From JASLEW01 sp035544875 (GTDB lineage: Bacteria; Acidobacteriota; Thermoanaerobaculia; Multivoradales; UBA5704), in contig DASZZP010000038.1 in assembly GCA_035544875.1 (NCBI GenBank), forward strand, positions 186,001-250,000: DNA of 64,000 nucleotides. The letters run 5' to 3'. Both the position numbers and the translations under genes were made by a program. Numbering within the stretch: the first letter of the stretch is position 1; each line of letters begins with the position of its first letter. The notes under the pieces are model-generated. The model saw nothing but the letters and a program-made list of their open reading frames with translations, had not been told where the DNA came from and searched no databases. This document shows, piece by piece, positions 16,736-25,851 of this stretch.

Positions 16736-17095
16736 CTAGCTCTCCTGCGGCCGCCGGTCCAGGACCCCGGCCATCGCCGCCAGCAGTTGCCGCCAGCGCG
16801 AACGCTCGGCCGCCAGCTGCTTGCGGCCCGCCAGCGTCAGACGATAGATCTTGACCCGCTGCTTGTTCTCGGAGACCTTCCACGCGGCGCTGATCCAGCG
16901 CTGCTTCTCCAGCCGGTGCAGCGCCGGATACAGCGACCCGGTGTCGACCTGCAGCAGCTCGCCGGAGCTGGCCCGGATCGCCTGGCTGATGCCGTAGCCA
17001 TGCCGGGGACCCCAGCGCAGCGTCTGCAGGATGAGCAGATCGAGCGTCCCCTGCAGCAGCTCGATCCGGTTCTGATAGCGCTCCTTCTTGGCCAT
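16736..17095 (-). CDS. PadR-family transcriptional repressor
   Basis: A 119-residue winged-helix protein of the short PadR group. It carries the family pattern LLQGTLDLLILQTL, then GPRHGYGI, then GSLYPALHRLEKQRWI, and ends in a dimerisation helix. These repressors usually sense a small ligand and control a neighbouring transporter. The gene overlaps a 42-bp palindrome that includes its own start codon, and it is followed after two bases by an ADOP permease. Autoregulation of the pair is a strong inference. Confidence 0.95.
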   Translation of the reverse strand: MAKKERYQNRIELLQGTLDLLILQTLRWGPRHGYGISQAIRASSGELLQVDTGSLYPALHRLEKQRWISAAWKVSENKQRVKIYRLTLAGRKQLAAERSRWRQLLAAMAGVLDRRPQES

Positions 17096-17134
17096 GTAGA
17101 CATCCTACACCCATGGCAGTAGCGTGTCTACATG
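17093..17134 (-). promoter_or_regulatory. 42-bp imperfect palindrome overlapping the padR start codon, likely PadR operator
   Basis: On the minus strand the outer arms are CATGTAGACA and TGTCTACATG. Inside them lie a CTAC/GTAG pair and a central CCATGG, so 17 of 21 positions are symmetric. PadR proteins typically bind ATGT-N8-ACAT-like dyads, and ATGT and ACAT form the outer ends here. The right-hand arm contains the ATG of padR (17095-17093), so bound repressor would cover the translation start. Confidence 0.7.
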
Positions 17135-17336
17135 CTCCTACGGGCGAGGCACTGCCTTTGTTTCACTACGCAGGACGGTAGCTCCCGAGAAGGCCGCCCG
17201 CCGGTCGGCCCCACGGAGAGCAGCCAGCGCTTATGAACCACACGGCCGCAGAAGGACCGCATTTCAACCCCTTTCCAGCTCGAGGGCCGCGAAGGTACAC
17301 TACGGACGTGTCCACCCCTCGGAGTGCTTACGCAAT

Positions 17337-17738
17337 ATGGAGTTGACGTCGTCCATTGACATGGATGAGACCACCCCCGACATCGTCATCGTCGAACGCA
17401 GGATAGAGCCAGCCGAGCTCGCCCGGCTCGTCCTTCTCCACTTCGAGGACATGGTGAAGTACGTGGTCGACGTCGAGCGTCGGCTCGCCGCCGTCGGTGG
17501 CGAGCTGCACGCGGATGCCGAGCAGCTCCTCCTTCAGTCCGGGAGCCGGCAGGCGGACCTCTGGGGAGCGAACTACTATCCCGGCAGAGGACCGGAGGAG
17601 TGCATCGAATACACCTCGCTCATCAACATCCGGCCCGCCCAGGGGAATCGCAGCATGCTCATTGCGGACCCCGGCCTCCGTCTGCGCGTCCGCGAGATCA
17701 CGCTTGCCCTGATCGGCGTTGGTGAGCCGCTCCCATGA
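17337..17738 (+). CDS. DUF5674 family protein
   Basis: About 133 residues, soluble. The conserved core HFEDMVKYVVDVERRLAAVG, GGELHADAEQLLL, SRQADLWGANYYP and INIRPAQGNRS matches DUF5674. No biochemical function is known to me. The start is uncertain: ATG 17337 or ATG 17361, with no clear ribosome site at either; family members begin near the VIVERRI segment. Its stop overlaps the next gene by ATGA, so the two are coupled. The leader upstream (17135-17336) has no other gene. Confidence 0.8.
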   Translation: MELTSSIDMDETTPDIVIVERRIEPAELARLVLLHFEDMVKYVVDVERRLAAVGGELHADAEQLLLQSGSRQADLWGANYYPGRGPEECIEYTSLINIRPAQGNRSMLIADPGLRLRVREITLALIGVGEPLP

Positions 17739-18097
17739 CCCAGCACGCCTCCCTGTCCGCCGAGCGCTGGGCGTCCTTCCCTCGCGACCAACAGATCCTG
17801 ATGATCGGCAATGAAATGAACCGCGCCACTCGCCTGCTTCGGCTCGCCGATCGGCCGGGCCTCCTCCTAGCCTACGAGAGGGTCCTGCGGCTGGTGGACC
17901 TCACGGTCGAGGTCCAGACTGGCTACGGTCTGCGCCGTGAGCTTCTCCGCTGGCGGGACCTCATCGCAGAGATGTACGTCAGCCCCGATCTGCATCCGGA
18001 CCAGCACTTCGCCACTTTCCGAGCTCTCCTCCAACTCACCCCGACTTCAGCCCGCCAGATCCCCTTCGTGTTCGCCGCGCCGGGTAAGCACTCCTGA
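17735..18097 (+). CDS. Conserved small protein coupled to DUF5674
   Basis: A 120-residue, mostly helical, soluble protein. It contains FPRDQQILMIGNEMNRATRLL, a pattern I associate with small proteins encoded beside DUF5674 genes in other bacteria; this is recollection rather than a search result. It overlaps DUF5674 by four bases (ATGA). A two-gene module of this size might be toxin-antitoxin-like, but no toxin fold is recognisable. About 107 bases follow before the convergent glycan operon, without a clear terminator. Confidence 0.65.
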   Translation: MTQHASLSAERWASFPRDQQILMIGNEMNRATRLLRLADRPGLLLAYERVLRLVDLTVEVQTGYGLRRELLRWRDLIAEMYVSPDLHPDQHFATFRALLQLTPTSARQIPFVFAAPGKHS

Positions 18098-18204
18098 TGC
18101 TCTTTCCTCAGCTGCTGTAACTCTGGCGGCGGTGGGTTCCCCTCCCACTCGTTATTCGAGAGGATGGAGACGATCCACCAGTGATCGCCGTCGTGGAAGC
18201 GAGA

Positions 18205-19650
18205 TCACTTGCCGCGCCGGTGAGGCAGCAGCTCGGGCGGCGCCAGCCCGGCGCGGGCTTCGACCAAGAACGGCGCGTCGCCGGGCGACCACACGCTTGG
18301 GGCGATCGTGAGGCGATCCAGCGCCGGCGGGTAGTAGAGCTCGTCGCTCTTGCCTCTCGGATAGCAGAAAGCGCCGACCGCCTGGATCGCGATCCCGGCT
18401 GCCACCGTCAGGACGAAGCCCCGCAGCCCCCACCCGCGCAGCCGAGCGACGACCGGCACCAGCAGCCAGACCACGAAAGGCACGGCGTCCGTGAGGAAGC
18501 GCGGCCCGTAGCACGCGCCGGCCCGGAAGTCGGTCTGGGCATAGAAGAGGAGCTGCGCCAGGCAAGCCGCCGCAGCGCACAGCTCGAGCAGCCGGTCGGC
18601 CTGTCCGCGCGCGGCTCGCGGCGTCTCGAGCACCGGCCCCGCCGTTCGGCCCGCCGGCACCATCCTGCGCGCCAGGAAAAGGAGGAAGGGGGAGAAGACC
18701 AGCAGCCCCTTGGCTGGGCTGACCAGCAGTCCGGCGACCCCCGGCAGCAGGGGGTGGGCATAGTAAGGGTGCGGGCCGGCGAGACCCAACGCACCATAGC
18801 CGCCGGCCAGATGCCGGAAGACCGCGAGGTTGTAGACGACGACCGGCGCGAGGGCCGCGGCGGCCGCCCCGAGCGCCCAGAGCGCCCGCCGGCCGTGGCG
18901 CACCGCGAGGTAGACCAGCACCGCCACTCCCAACGCCGCGTCGGGCGGTCGGTTGCCGGCCAGCAGGCCGGCTGCCATGCCGGCGGCGGCGAGACTCCAA
19001 GCCGTCGGCTCGGCGGTCGCCGCCAGCAGCGCGCAGACCGCCAGCAGCTCGCCCGTCCCGTGCAGCCAAAGCGCCTGACTCGAGATCACCCAGGTGCTGG
19101 TCGCGAAGCCGTAGGCCACCGCCGCGAGCACGGCGCGGGGGCGCTCCGCCTGCCGTCTCGCCAGGAGGAAGAACAGGCCCACCGACAGGGCGGCCAGCAG
19201 CGAGGCCGCGAGCTTCTCCATGCGCAGCGAGGTGTTCTCGAGCCGCCACGGCTCCCACCCTCGCCAGGCGAGGTACGCCACGGCGGGGGCGTAGAGCGGG
19301 GAGATCAGGACCGGCGTCACGATCGGGTATCTCGTGAAGAGATGGCCGTCGGGGGAGCGAAACAGCCAGTACGCCTCGTGGTAGGGCTTGCCGGGCGGCA
19401 CCTGGGTGGCCGGCCCCGCCACCGCGTCGAGGCTCACGCTCCCGGTCTGCCACAGCGCAAACGGCAGAAGGCGGGCCGGCACTGTGTCGCCGTCCTGGAT
19501 GACGCGAAAATTCAGGTTGTAGACGGCGAGCGCGAGCACCGCCAGCGCGAGCGCCGCGCGCCGATCAGCGCGCCGGGTAAGCGGAGATGCGCCGCCCTCC
19601 GGGGGGTTGCCGCCGGCAGGGCAGGCGCCGACTCGACCCCGCACGATCAC
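18205..19650 (-). CDS. Polytopic membrane protein, glycosyltransferase-C-like
   Basis: About 481 residues with roughly ten or eleven hydrophobic segments. It has the look of a polyprenyl-phosphate-sugar-dependent (GT-C) membrane transferase: an early extracytoplasmic loop with charged and aromatic residues (GHLFTRYPI, then PLYAPAVAYLAW) and several later loops. I cannot name the family with certainty. GTG 19650 overlaps the stop of the upstream GT4 (GTGA), making it the last gene of the five-gene glycan operon. It probably transfers or exports the finished sugar at the membrane. Confidence 0.65.
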   Translation of the reverse strand: MIVRGRVGACPAGGNPPEGGASPLTRRADRRAALALAVLALAVYNLNFRVIQDGDTVPARLLPFALWQTGSVSLDAVAGPATQVPPGKPYHEAYWLFRSPDGHLFTRYPIVTPVLISPLYAPAVAYLAWRGWEPWRLENTSLRMEKLAASLLAALSVGLFFLLARRQAERPRAVLAAVAYGFATSTWVISSQALWLHGTGELLAVCALLAATAEPTAWSLAAAGMAAGLLAGNRPPDAALGVAVLVYLAVRHGRRALWALGAAAAALAPVVVYNLAVFRHLAGGYGALGLAGPHPYYAHPLLPGVAGLLVSPAKGLLVFSPFLLFLARRMVPAGRTAGPVLETPRAARGQADRLLELCAAAACLAQLLFYAQTDFRAGACYGPRFLTDAVPFVVWLLVPVVARLRGWGLRGFVLTVAAGIAIQAVGAFCYPRGKSDELYYPPALDRLTIAPSVWSPGDAPFLVEARAGLAPPELLPHRRGK

Positions 19651-20960
19651 CGGCTCACGCCATCGCTCCGCTGCGGCTCCTGCGCCTCGGCCACGACCCC
19701 CAGCTCCGCGTACACCCGGCCCAGTGCCGCGGCGAAGGCGCACGCCGAGAAGCGCTCCTCGAAGACCATGCGGGCGCCGGTCGCGAGGCGGCGACGGAGG
19801 CTCGCGTCGCCGAGCAGCCGCGCCAGGGCGCCGGCGAGCGCCTCGGGATCTCCGGGCTCGACCAGCAGGGCGCTGGCGCCGTCGACCACGTCCTCGGGGA
19901 TGCCGTCGACCCGAGACGCGACCACGGCACAGCCGGCCTGTAGCGCCTCGAGCAGCGACAGCGAGCCGCTCTGCTCACTACGCGAGGGCAGCACGAACAC
20001 GTCCGCGCGCTGCAAATAGGGATAGGGATCAGGCACCTCCCCCACGAGCGCCACCGAGCTGCCGCCGAGCCCGAGCCGGTGGGCGAGAGCCCGGTCCGCC
20101 GCGAGGTGCGGCCCGCCGCCTGCCAGGAAGGTGCGGAACGGCACCCCCTGCCGGCGCAGGCGGTCGAGGGCGGCGAGCAGCACGTCCCAACCCTTGCGCG
20201 GGTCGTGGCGGGAGACCGCGACGATCAGCGGCGCGCCTGGCGGCCCGAGCTGCTCCGCCAGCTCGGCGATCCCCTGCCACGTCCACTCCGCGGCCCGTGG
20301 GTGGGGCGCCGGCTGACCCTCGTGCAAGAAGGCAGCCTCTGAGGCGTAGGTGAGCTTGACGCAGCGCGCCGCGGCGCCATACCTGGCGGCGACCAGGCGC
20401 CGCACCGATTCGTAGTTGAGCAGCACCCGCTCCGACTCGCAGTAGGCGCGCCGTTCCCAGCCTGCCACCGCCAGACGGATCCAGAGGTGAGCAGCGCCAT
20501 AGCGCAGGCGCGCGCGCCAGCCGTAGCCCGCGGGGGAGCACAGCAGGGAGCGCGACTCGCTCTCGTAGGTGGTGTAGGAGCTCACGATCGGAATCGCCTC
20601 GCACCCCGCCGCGCGCAGCCGCGCGCAGGCCAGCACCCCGGCATACCCCCAGACCCCGAAGCCATGCACCAGGAGCGGCCCGCGGCGCCCGGCGGCGAAG
20701 CGCGCGATGGCTGCCGCGATACGCGGCGCGTGCAGCCCGGCGAGAAGCTGGCGCACTGGACGCACCTGGGCGGCGCTGCGGTGAATGACCCCGAAGTCGG
20801 TGACCACCTCCGCATCGTCGCGGCCGGCGCAGAACAGGTGCGGCGTAAAGCCGAGCCGGAGGACCGCCCGGGCATGGGAACGGACATAGCTCGAATGGCC
20901 TCCTCCCGGCTCGTCGAGCGGGTCGCGGCCCGCCACCAGGACGACGTCAGGCGCCGGCAC
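19647..20960 (-). CDS. GT4-family glycosyltransferase
   Basis: About 437 residues, cytosolic GT-B fold. The glycine-rich nucleotide-sugar loop is near the N-terminus (DEPGGGHSSYVR). The C-terminal Rossmann domain has LIVAVSRHDPRKGWDVLL and the E-x7-E motif region SRSEQSGSLSLLEALQAG, typical of family GT4. The nucleotide sugar and acceptor are unknown. GTG 20960 lies three bases after the stop of the DegT aminotransferase, and its own stop overlaps the membrane protein gene, so it is coupled within the glycan operon. Confidence 0.88.
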   Translation of the reverse strand: MPAPDVVLVAGRDPLDEPGGGHSSYVRSHARAVLRLGFTPHLFCAGRDDAEVVTDFGVIHRSAAQVRPVRQLLAGLHAPRIAAAIARFAAGRRGPLLVHGFGVWGYAGVLACARLRAAGCEAIPIVSSYTTYESESRSLLCSPAGYGWRARLRYGAAHLWIRLAVAGWERRAYCESERVLLNYESVRRLVAARYGAAARCVKLTYASEAAFLHEGQPAPHPRAAEWTWQGIAELAEQLGPPGAPLIVAVSRHDPRKGWDVLLAALDRLRRQGVPFRTFLAGGGPHLAADRALAHRLGLGGSSVALVGEVPDPYPYLQRADVFVLPSRSEQSGSLSLLEALQAGCAVVASRVDGIPEDVVDGASALLVEPGDPEALAGALARLLGDASLRRRLATGARMVFEERFSACAFAAALGRVYAELGVVAEAQEPQRSDGVSR

Positions 20961-20963
20961 TTC

Positions 20964-22217
20964 CTAGGGGTCGCCCGCCGCGCGCGCCACCTCGCACGCC
21001 ACGAAATCGATCTCCGACTCGCTCAGCGTCGGGCCGGAGGGGAGATACAGCCCCTTGCGGCAAAGCTCTTCGGCCACCGGATAGCGCTCGCCGCGGTGGC
21101 GCCGGAAATAGATCGGTTGCAGGTGCACCGGAATGAAGAAGGTCCGCGTCTCGATGCCCTGTCGCGCCAGACGGCGGCGCAGCTCGTCCCGCGAGCAGCC
21201 GAAGTCGTCCTCGACCAGCAAGCCGTACATCCAGAAGACGCTTTCGACTTCCGGGCGCTCGCCGGGAAGGGTGAGGCCGTGCACCGCGGCCAGGCGCTCG
21301 CCATAGCGCCGGGCGTTGCGCCGCCGCGTCTCGACCAGCTGCGGCAGGCGCTCGGTCTGGGCGAGCCCCACCGCCGCCTGGAGGTTGCTCATGCGGTAGT
21401 TGAAGCCGAGATACGAGTGCCAGAAGTGGCGGTCTGGCGAAAAGGCGTGATCGCGCAGCCGGCGGGCGGTGGCCGCGACGCGCGCATCGTTGGTGGTCAC
21501 CATCCCGCCCTCGCCGGTGGTGACGATCTTGTTGCCGTAAAACGAGAAGACGGCCGCGTCACCCAGGCTGCCCACGGGCGCGCCGCGATAGACGGCGCCG
21601 TGCGCCTCGGCCGCATCTTCCAGCAGGGCGAGCCGGTGGCGGCGGGCGATCTCGTCGAGCGGCCGCATCTCCGCCGGATGGCCATAGGTGTGCACCGCGA
21701 CGATGGCGCGAGTGCGCGGCGTGACCTTGGCCTCGACCTGCGCCACGTCCAGATTCCAGCTCTCCGCCTCGGCATCTACCAGCACCACCCGCGCCCCGGT
21801 GTAGGTCACCGCGTTGGCGGTGGCGATCATGGTGAAGGTGGGTACGATGACCTCGTCGCCAGGGCCGATGCCGAGCGTCGCCAGGGCGAGGTGGAGGGCG
21901 GTGGTGCCGCTGGCGCAGGCGACGCCGTGGGCGCAGCCCATCGCTGCGGCAAAGCGTTCTTCGAAGGCGGGGACGAAGCGCCCCGCCGAGGAGATCCAGT
22001 TCGACTCGATGCACTCGGTCACGTAGCGCAGCTCGTTGCCGTCGAGCAGCGTGTCGCAGACCGGCAGGATGCGCCGCGCCGCGCCGCCGCGCCCGCCATC
22101 GCCTTCGCCGCTGCCCGGCGGCAGCGTCGGCTCGGGCTCCGGGCCGGGAATCAGCTGCCGCCAGGGACCCATCTCCTCGTCGCTCAACTCGAGCTCGAGC
22201 ACCGTCCCCCGGATCAT
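20964..22217 (-). CDS. DegT/DnrJ/EryC1/StrS-family sugar aminotransferase
   Basis: About 417 residues, PLP-dependent. After an unusual acidic N-terminal extension of about 45 residues, the aminotransferase core begins at ILPVCDTLLDGNE. The PLP-binding Lys is K230 in FYGNKIVTTGEGG. HGVACASGTTALHLAL and the LEDAAEAHGA cofactor loop are also present. Such enzymes add an amino group to a keto-sugar nucleotide (GlmS/DesI type), so the glycan made here should contain an amino sugar. The ATG at 22217 overlaps the stop of the PP-loop gene (ATGA). Confidence 0.92.
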   Translation of the reverse strand: MIRGTVLELELSDEEMGPWRQLIPGPEPEPTLPPGSGEGDGGRGGAARRILPVCDTLLDGNELRYVTECIESNWISSAGRFVPAFEERFAAAMGCAHGVACASGTTALHLALATLGIGPGDEVIVPTFTMIATANAVTYTGARVVLVDAEAESWNLDVAQVEAKVTPRTRAIVAVHTYGHPAEMRPLDEIARRHRLALLEDAAEAHGAVYRGAPVGSLGDAAVFSFYGNKIVTTGEGGMVTTNDARVAATARRLRDHAFSPDRHFWHSYLGFNYRMSNLQAAVGLAQTERLPQLVETRRRNARRYGERLAAVHGLTLPGERPEVESVFWMYGLLVEDDFGCSRDELRRRLARQGIETRTFFIPVHLQPIYFRRHRGERYPVAEELCRKGLYLPSGPTLSESEIDFVACEVARAAGDP

Positions 22218-23743
22218 GGCGCGGAGTTCCTCTGTTGCTTCCGGCAGGCGAGCGGCGCGGCGACGAAGCTCGCCAGCCGCTCGCCGCGCTCCAGCACGGC
22301 GGCATCGGCGCCGCTCGCGGCGAGCTCGAAGTGCTCGGCGAAGACCGCCCCGACCGGCTCCGCGATCGACGGGTCGAGCCCGCGCAGGAAATCCGCACGG
22401 TAGCCCGGAGCCGGCGGCGCCGTCGCGACCGCGGCGACGCGCCGCCGCAGGCGCACGTAGGCGGCGAACGCGCGCCAGCCGCTGGGCTGCAGCAGCCGCG
22501 CCGGACCTCCCGCGGCCAGGGCCGCCAGCACCCGGCTGGGGGCCGTGGCGGCGAGCGCGCGCACCACCTGGGCATGCAGCCGGGCGGCCACGATCGCGGC
22601 CGGCAGGGCGCCGTTCGCGATCTCCCGCGGCCGCCAGTCGGCCAAGGCGGGGAACAGCGTCACCAGATCGATCCCCATGCGCTCCGGTCGCTCGCCCAGG
22701 GCCAGCAGCGAAAGCGCCACGCGCAGGCACTGAGAGCAGCGACTGCACGCCGCCTCGTTCGCCCCCACCCGCCAGCAGGAGTACTGGAGGTCGCAGAGAT
22801 CGGTATAGCGGGTCCACAGCAGCAGCTGCACCTGCTCGCTGTGCAAGGCGCTGATCAGCGAGCCGTAGCGCAGGCCAAGCGGCGCGAGCAGCGACTCGAT
22901 CGACTGCTGCGTGGCGCGCGAGTACATGAAGTGCGGGTGCTGGACGATGCGCCCGTCGAGCTCGACGTTCTCCTGCACCTCCGCCTCCGCGGCCAGGAAC
23001 AGGCGGGTGGCGCCGAGCGCAACCGCACACACCAGCAGCGCCGCGAAATAGAGGAACGTGTCGGTGATCTCGTTGACCGCCACCGGATAGCCGACGAGCG
23101 GCGGGAAATCGTTCTTCCAGCTCGTGCGCAGATCGGACTCGACCTCGACCAGCGTGACGTCGCGGCGCGCCGCCATCGCCGCCAGCACCTGGCGGCGGCG
23201 GGCGGTCTGATGGTCGTGCAGCGGCGGCATCGGCGAGGTGGTGGTGACCAGCAGCGGCGCCGCCGTGAAGTCGCACAGGAGCGCCGCCTGCAGCAGGCTG
23301 TCCTTGCCACCGCTGAAGGCGGCGGCGCAGCGCCGGCCGGCGGCCAGGCGCTGGGGCGACGGCAGGCGGGGACCGCGCGCATGGAGCTCGAACGCCGCCA
23401 GTGGGGGCCAGGGCGACGCCGCGGATCTCCCGCTGCGATAGGCCTCGAGCGTCGCCGCCTCGGTCTCGAGCAGGCGGCACCAGAACTCCGCCTCACCCGG
23501 CGGCAGCTCGACAGGCAGCTCGACGCGGCAAGGGCGCAGCAGGTTCCAGTGCGAGTGCAGGCAGAGCAGCGCCACCGTCCACCAGAGCGGCTGTGGCAAG
23601 CGCGCCAGCTCGACCTCCGCAGGGAACCTGAGCGTGAAGCTGGTGCGGTGATAGAGGTCCGTCTCCGGCTCGACGCGCCAGCGGAAGGTTGCCGTCCGCC
23701 GCTCCGCGTCGAGCGCCGGCGGGGCGAGCGTGATGACGTTCAT
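22214..23743 (-). CDS. QueC-like PP-loop ATP pyrophosphatase family protein in the glycan operon
   Basis: A 509-residue protein. An N-terminal region of unknown fold ends in a well conserved WWTVALLCLHSHW block. It is followed by a PP-loop (N-type ATP pyrophosphatase) motif FSGGKDSLL near residue 145 and a metal-binding cysteine cluster CSRCSQC near residue 334, placed as in QueC-type enzymes. Such enzymes adenylate a carboxylate or similar group and then add nitrogen or sulfur. Its position between a pyruvyltransferase-GT2 fusion and an aminotransferase, with ATGA overlaps on both sides, suggests a role in modifying a sugar, for instance amidating an acidic one. A truncated paralogue lies at 26934-27611. 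The reaction is unknown. Confidence 0.75.
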   Translation of the reverse strand: MNVITLAPPALDAERRTATFRWRVEPETDLYHRTSFTLRFPAEVELARLPQPLWWTVALLCLHSHWNLLRPCRVELPVELPPGEAEFWCRLLETEAATLEAYRSGRSAASPWPPLAAFELHARGPRLPSPQRLAAGRRCAAAFSGGKDSLLQAALLCDFTAAPLLVTTTSPMPPLHDHQTARRRQVLAAMAARRDVTLVEVESDLRTSWKNDFPPLVGYPVAVNEITDTFLYFAALLVCAVALGATRLFLAAEAEVQENVELDGRIVQHPHFMYSRATQQSIESLLAPLGLRYGSLISALHSEQVQLLLWTRYTDLCDLQYSCWRVGANEAACSRCSQCLRVALSLLALGERPERMGIDLVTLFPALADWRPREIANGALPAAIVAARLHAQVVRALAATAPSRVLAALAAGGPARLLQPSGWRAFAAYVRLRRRVAAVATAPPAPGYRADFLRGLDPSIAEPVGAVFAEHFELAASGADAAVLERGERLASFVAAPLACRKQQRNSAP

Positions 23744-25851
23744 CGGCTCCTACCCGGCAGGCGAGAGAGGGCGGCGCCCAGGGCGCGGCGCGCGGACCAG
23801 TAAGCATGGGCGCCCCGCCACCAGCGGGAGTCGTGGATGGCGGCGAGCTCCCGGCGGGCCTGCCGCAGCCGCTCTTCGGCGGCGGCCAGCTCGGCACCGG
23901 TCGCCGCGAGCTCCCGGCCGGCCTGCCGCAACCGCTCTTCGGCGGCGGCCAGCTCGGCCTCAGGTCCGACGCCGGCCCGCAACAGCGGCGCGAGGCCGCC
24001 GTTGAGCCAGTTGAGCAGCGCCCAGTCGGTGCCTTTGGCCGCGATCAGCTCGAGCAGCAGCCGCGCTGCGGCAACGTCCTGCCGTCCGCCGCTGGCCAGC
24101 TCCGGCGCGAAGGCGAAGACGGTGTCGAGGACGCGGCCATGCAGCTGATGGAAGCGGGCGGCCGCGGCGAGGAAAGGGAGCGCGTCGCCGACGCCCACCA
24201 GTCCGCAACCGAGGCGCCCCTTCTCCTGCTGCTGATGCAGCGCCAGCGCCTCGACCGAGCGGCGCAGCGAACCCGGCCGCCAGGCATCGAGCCGGTAGCA
24301 CCACTCGTTGTCTTCGAAGTAGGCCATCTCCACTTCCAGCGGCAAGGTGGCGAACGCCGACCAGCGCGCCAGGAGCAGCGCCCCGCTCACCCACCGGCAC
24401 GGGCCGGAGCTCCCCAGCCCGGGGTCGTCGAAGCGCAGGCCGCGGCCGAGCGGCGCGAGGGTGAGGACAGCGCCGTCCTCGCGGTAGTCGCCCCCGCAAA
24501 GCTGTACCCGCCCGTCGGGGAGGACGATGGTGCCGCCGCAGGCGATGGCGGCGGAGTCGCTGTCGAGGACCTGCGCGAGGTGCTCGAGCGTGCCGGGAAG
24601 GACCTCGATGTCGTTGTCGATGAACAATACGTACTCGGTCGTGGCCCGTTCGACGCCGAGCTGCCGGCCGCCGGCACAACCCAGGTTGCGGTCGAGCTCG
24701 ACGAGCTCGGCGCCGTGAGCCCGGCAGGACCGGCGCACGGCATCCCTGGCCGCCGCGGGCGAGTTGTTGTCGATCACCAGCAGATGACAGGGAAGGCGCG
24801 CGAAGCGGCGCAGCGCGGCCAGCGCGGCCTCCGTGTGCGAGGCTCGGTTCCACGACAACATCACCACCGTGACCCGGGGCTCGCCGCCGCCCGCGAGCAG
24901 GCTGGCCGGCAGCGGGGCGAGGTTCGCCTCGGCATGGGCGACCAGCTCGCGGCGCAGGGCGTCCAGCGATCCTTCTTCGAGTGCGGCGCCGGCCGCGGGC
25001 GCCGCCTCCCGCACCCCGGGTCGTCGCACCTCGCGTTCGGGCGGCGCGGCGGACACCTCGAAGTCGGCGAGCGCGAACTCGGCGATGGCCGGCAGTTTGT
25101 GGTAGGCGGAGGCGCGATACTGCACGGCCTTCCCCAGCAGTGCCGCGGCGATCATCACGTGAGCGCGGTCGGTGCGCACCAGCGCGGCGCCCGCGATGCG
25201 CGCCAGCCACTCCGGCAGAGCCTCGCAGACGTCCGAGATATCCACGTTGTCAGGCGGCAGGGCGAAGCTCGAGCTCGACTCGCGGTCGGTGCGATAGGCG
25301 TGCAGCACTCCGTCGCCGGCCCGTGCGAAGGGGGTGAAATCGAAGAAGAACGCGCAGTCGTGTGCGAGGCGCGCGTCGCAGAGGCCGCGGATCTGGCGCC
25401 AGGACTCCCGCTCGCGTGCGAAGACCAGGGCGCGGCTGCGCGACAGCGCGTCGCGCACGGCCTCTTCGGCGGGCTCGAAGGAGGAAGGCAAGATCACGAC
25501 GCGGGCGAAACGCATCTCGGCCAGCGCCAGCACGCGCGGCATGATTTCGTGGTAGACGCGGCACCAGGCGCCTCCGCCCGAGATCACCGCCAGCTCGCCG
25601 CTTGCCCCGGCGACCTCCTCGAAGCCGATCTCCCGGTAGTCGAGGCCGGCGAGCAGCCGTCTGGTGCCGGCCTGGATCAGCTCGTCGCCGCGATTGCCGA
25701 CGCCGCGGACATAGGTGAAGCCGGCGGCGCCGCCGATCGCCGCCAGCAGCTGGCGCCGGCTCCGCTCGAGGCGCCGCCGATGGCTGGACGGCGGCGCGAA
25801 GGGCTGCGGCTCGGCGGCGGCGGGTGACGCCTCGCCCCGGCTCACCCTCAC
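23740..25851 (-). CDS. Polysaccharide pyruvyltransferase-GT2 glycosyltransferase fusion
   Basis: About 703 residues. The N-terminal part (about 30-290) resembles polysaccharide pyruvyltransferases: TYVRGVGNRGDELIQAG, then LAVISGGGAWC. The middle (about 325-600) is a GT2 transferase with VTVVMLSWNRA, LLVIDNNSP and the metal-binding acidic motif LFIDNDIEV. The C-terminal 60 residues form a predicted coiled coil of AELAAAEERLRQA repeats, ending in a WWRGAHAYW segment. It likely adds a sugar and a ketal-pyruvate or related group. Start uncertain: GTG 25851 or GTG 25845, the latter aligning with the GTG of the decayed copy. An upstream GTG at 25974 overlaps the promoter -10. It is the first gene of the operon. 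Confidence 0.8.
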   Translation of the reverse strand: MRVSRGEASPAAAEPQPFAPPSSHRRRLERSRRQLLAAIGGAAGFTYVRGVGNRGDELIQAGTRRLLAGLDYREIGFEEVAGASGELAVISGGGAWCRVYHEIMPRVLALAEMRFARVVILPSSFEPAEEAVRDALSRSRALVFARERESWRQIRGLCDARLAHDCAFFFDFTPFARAGDGVLHAYRTDRESSSSFALPPDNVDISDVCEALPEWLARIAGAALVRTDRAHVMIAAALLGKAVQYRASAYHKLPAIAEFALADFEVSAAPPEREVRRPGVREAAPAAGAALEEGSLDALRRELVAHAEANLAPLPASLLAGGGEPRVTVVMLSWNRASHTEAALAALRRFARLPCHLLVIDNNSPAAARDAVRRSCRAHGAELVELDRNLGCAGGRQLGVERATTEYVLFIDNDIEVLPGTLEHLAQVLDSDSAAIACGGTIVLPDGRVQLCGGDYREDGAVLTLAPLGRGLRFDDPGLGSSGPCRWVSGALLLARWSAFATLPLEVEMAYFEDNEWCYRLDAWRPGSLRRSVEALALHQQQEKGRLGCGLVGVGDALPFLAAAARFHQLHGRVLDTVFAFAPELASGGRQDVAAARLLLELIAAKGTDWALLNWLNGGLAPLLRAGVGPEAELAAAEERLRQAGRELAATGAELAAAEERLRQARRELAAIHDSRWWRGAHAYWSARRALGAALSRLPGRSR

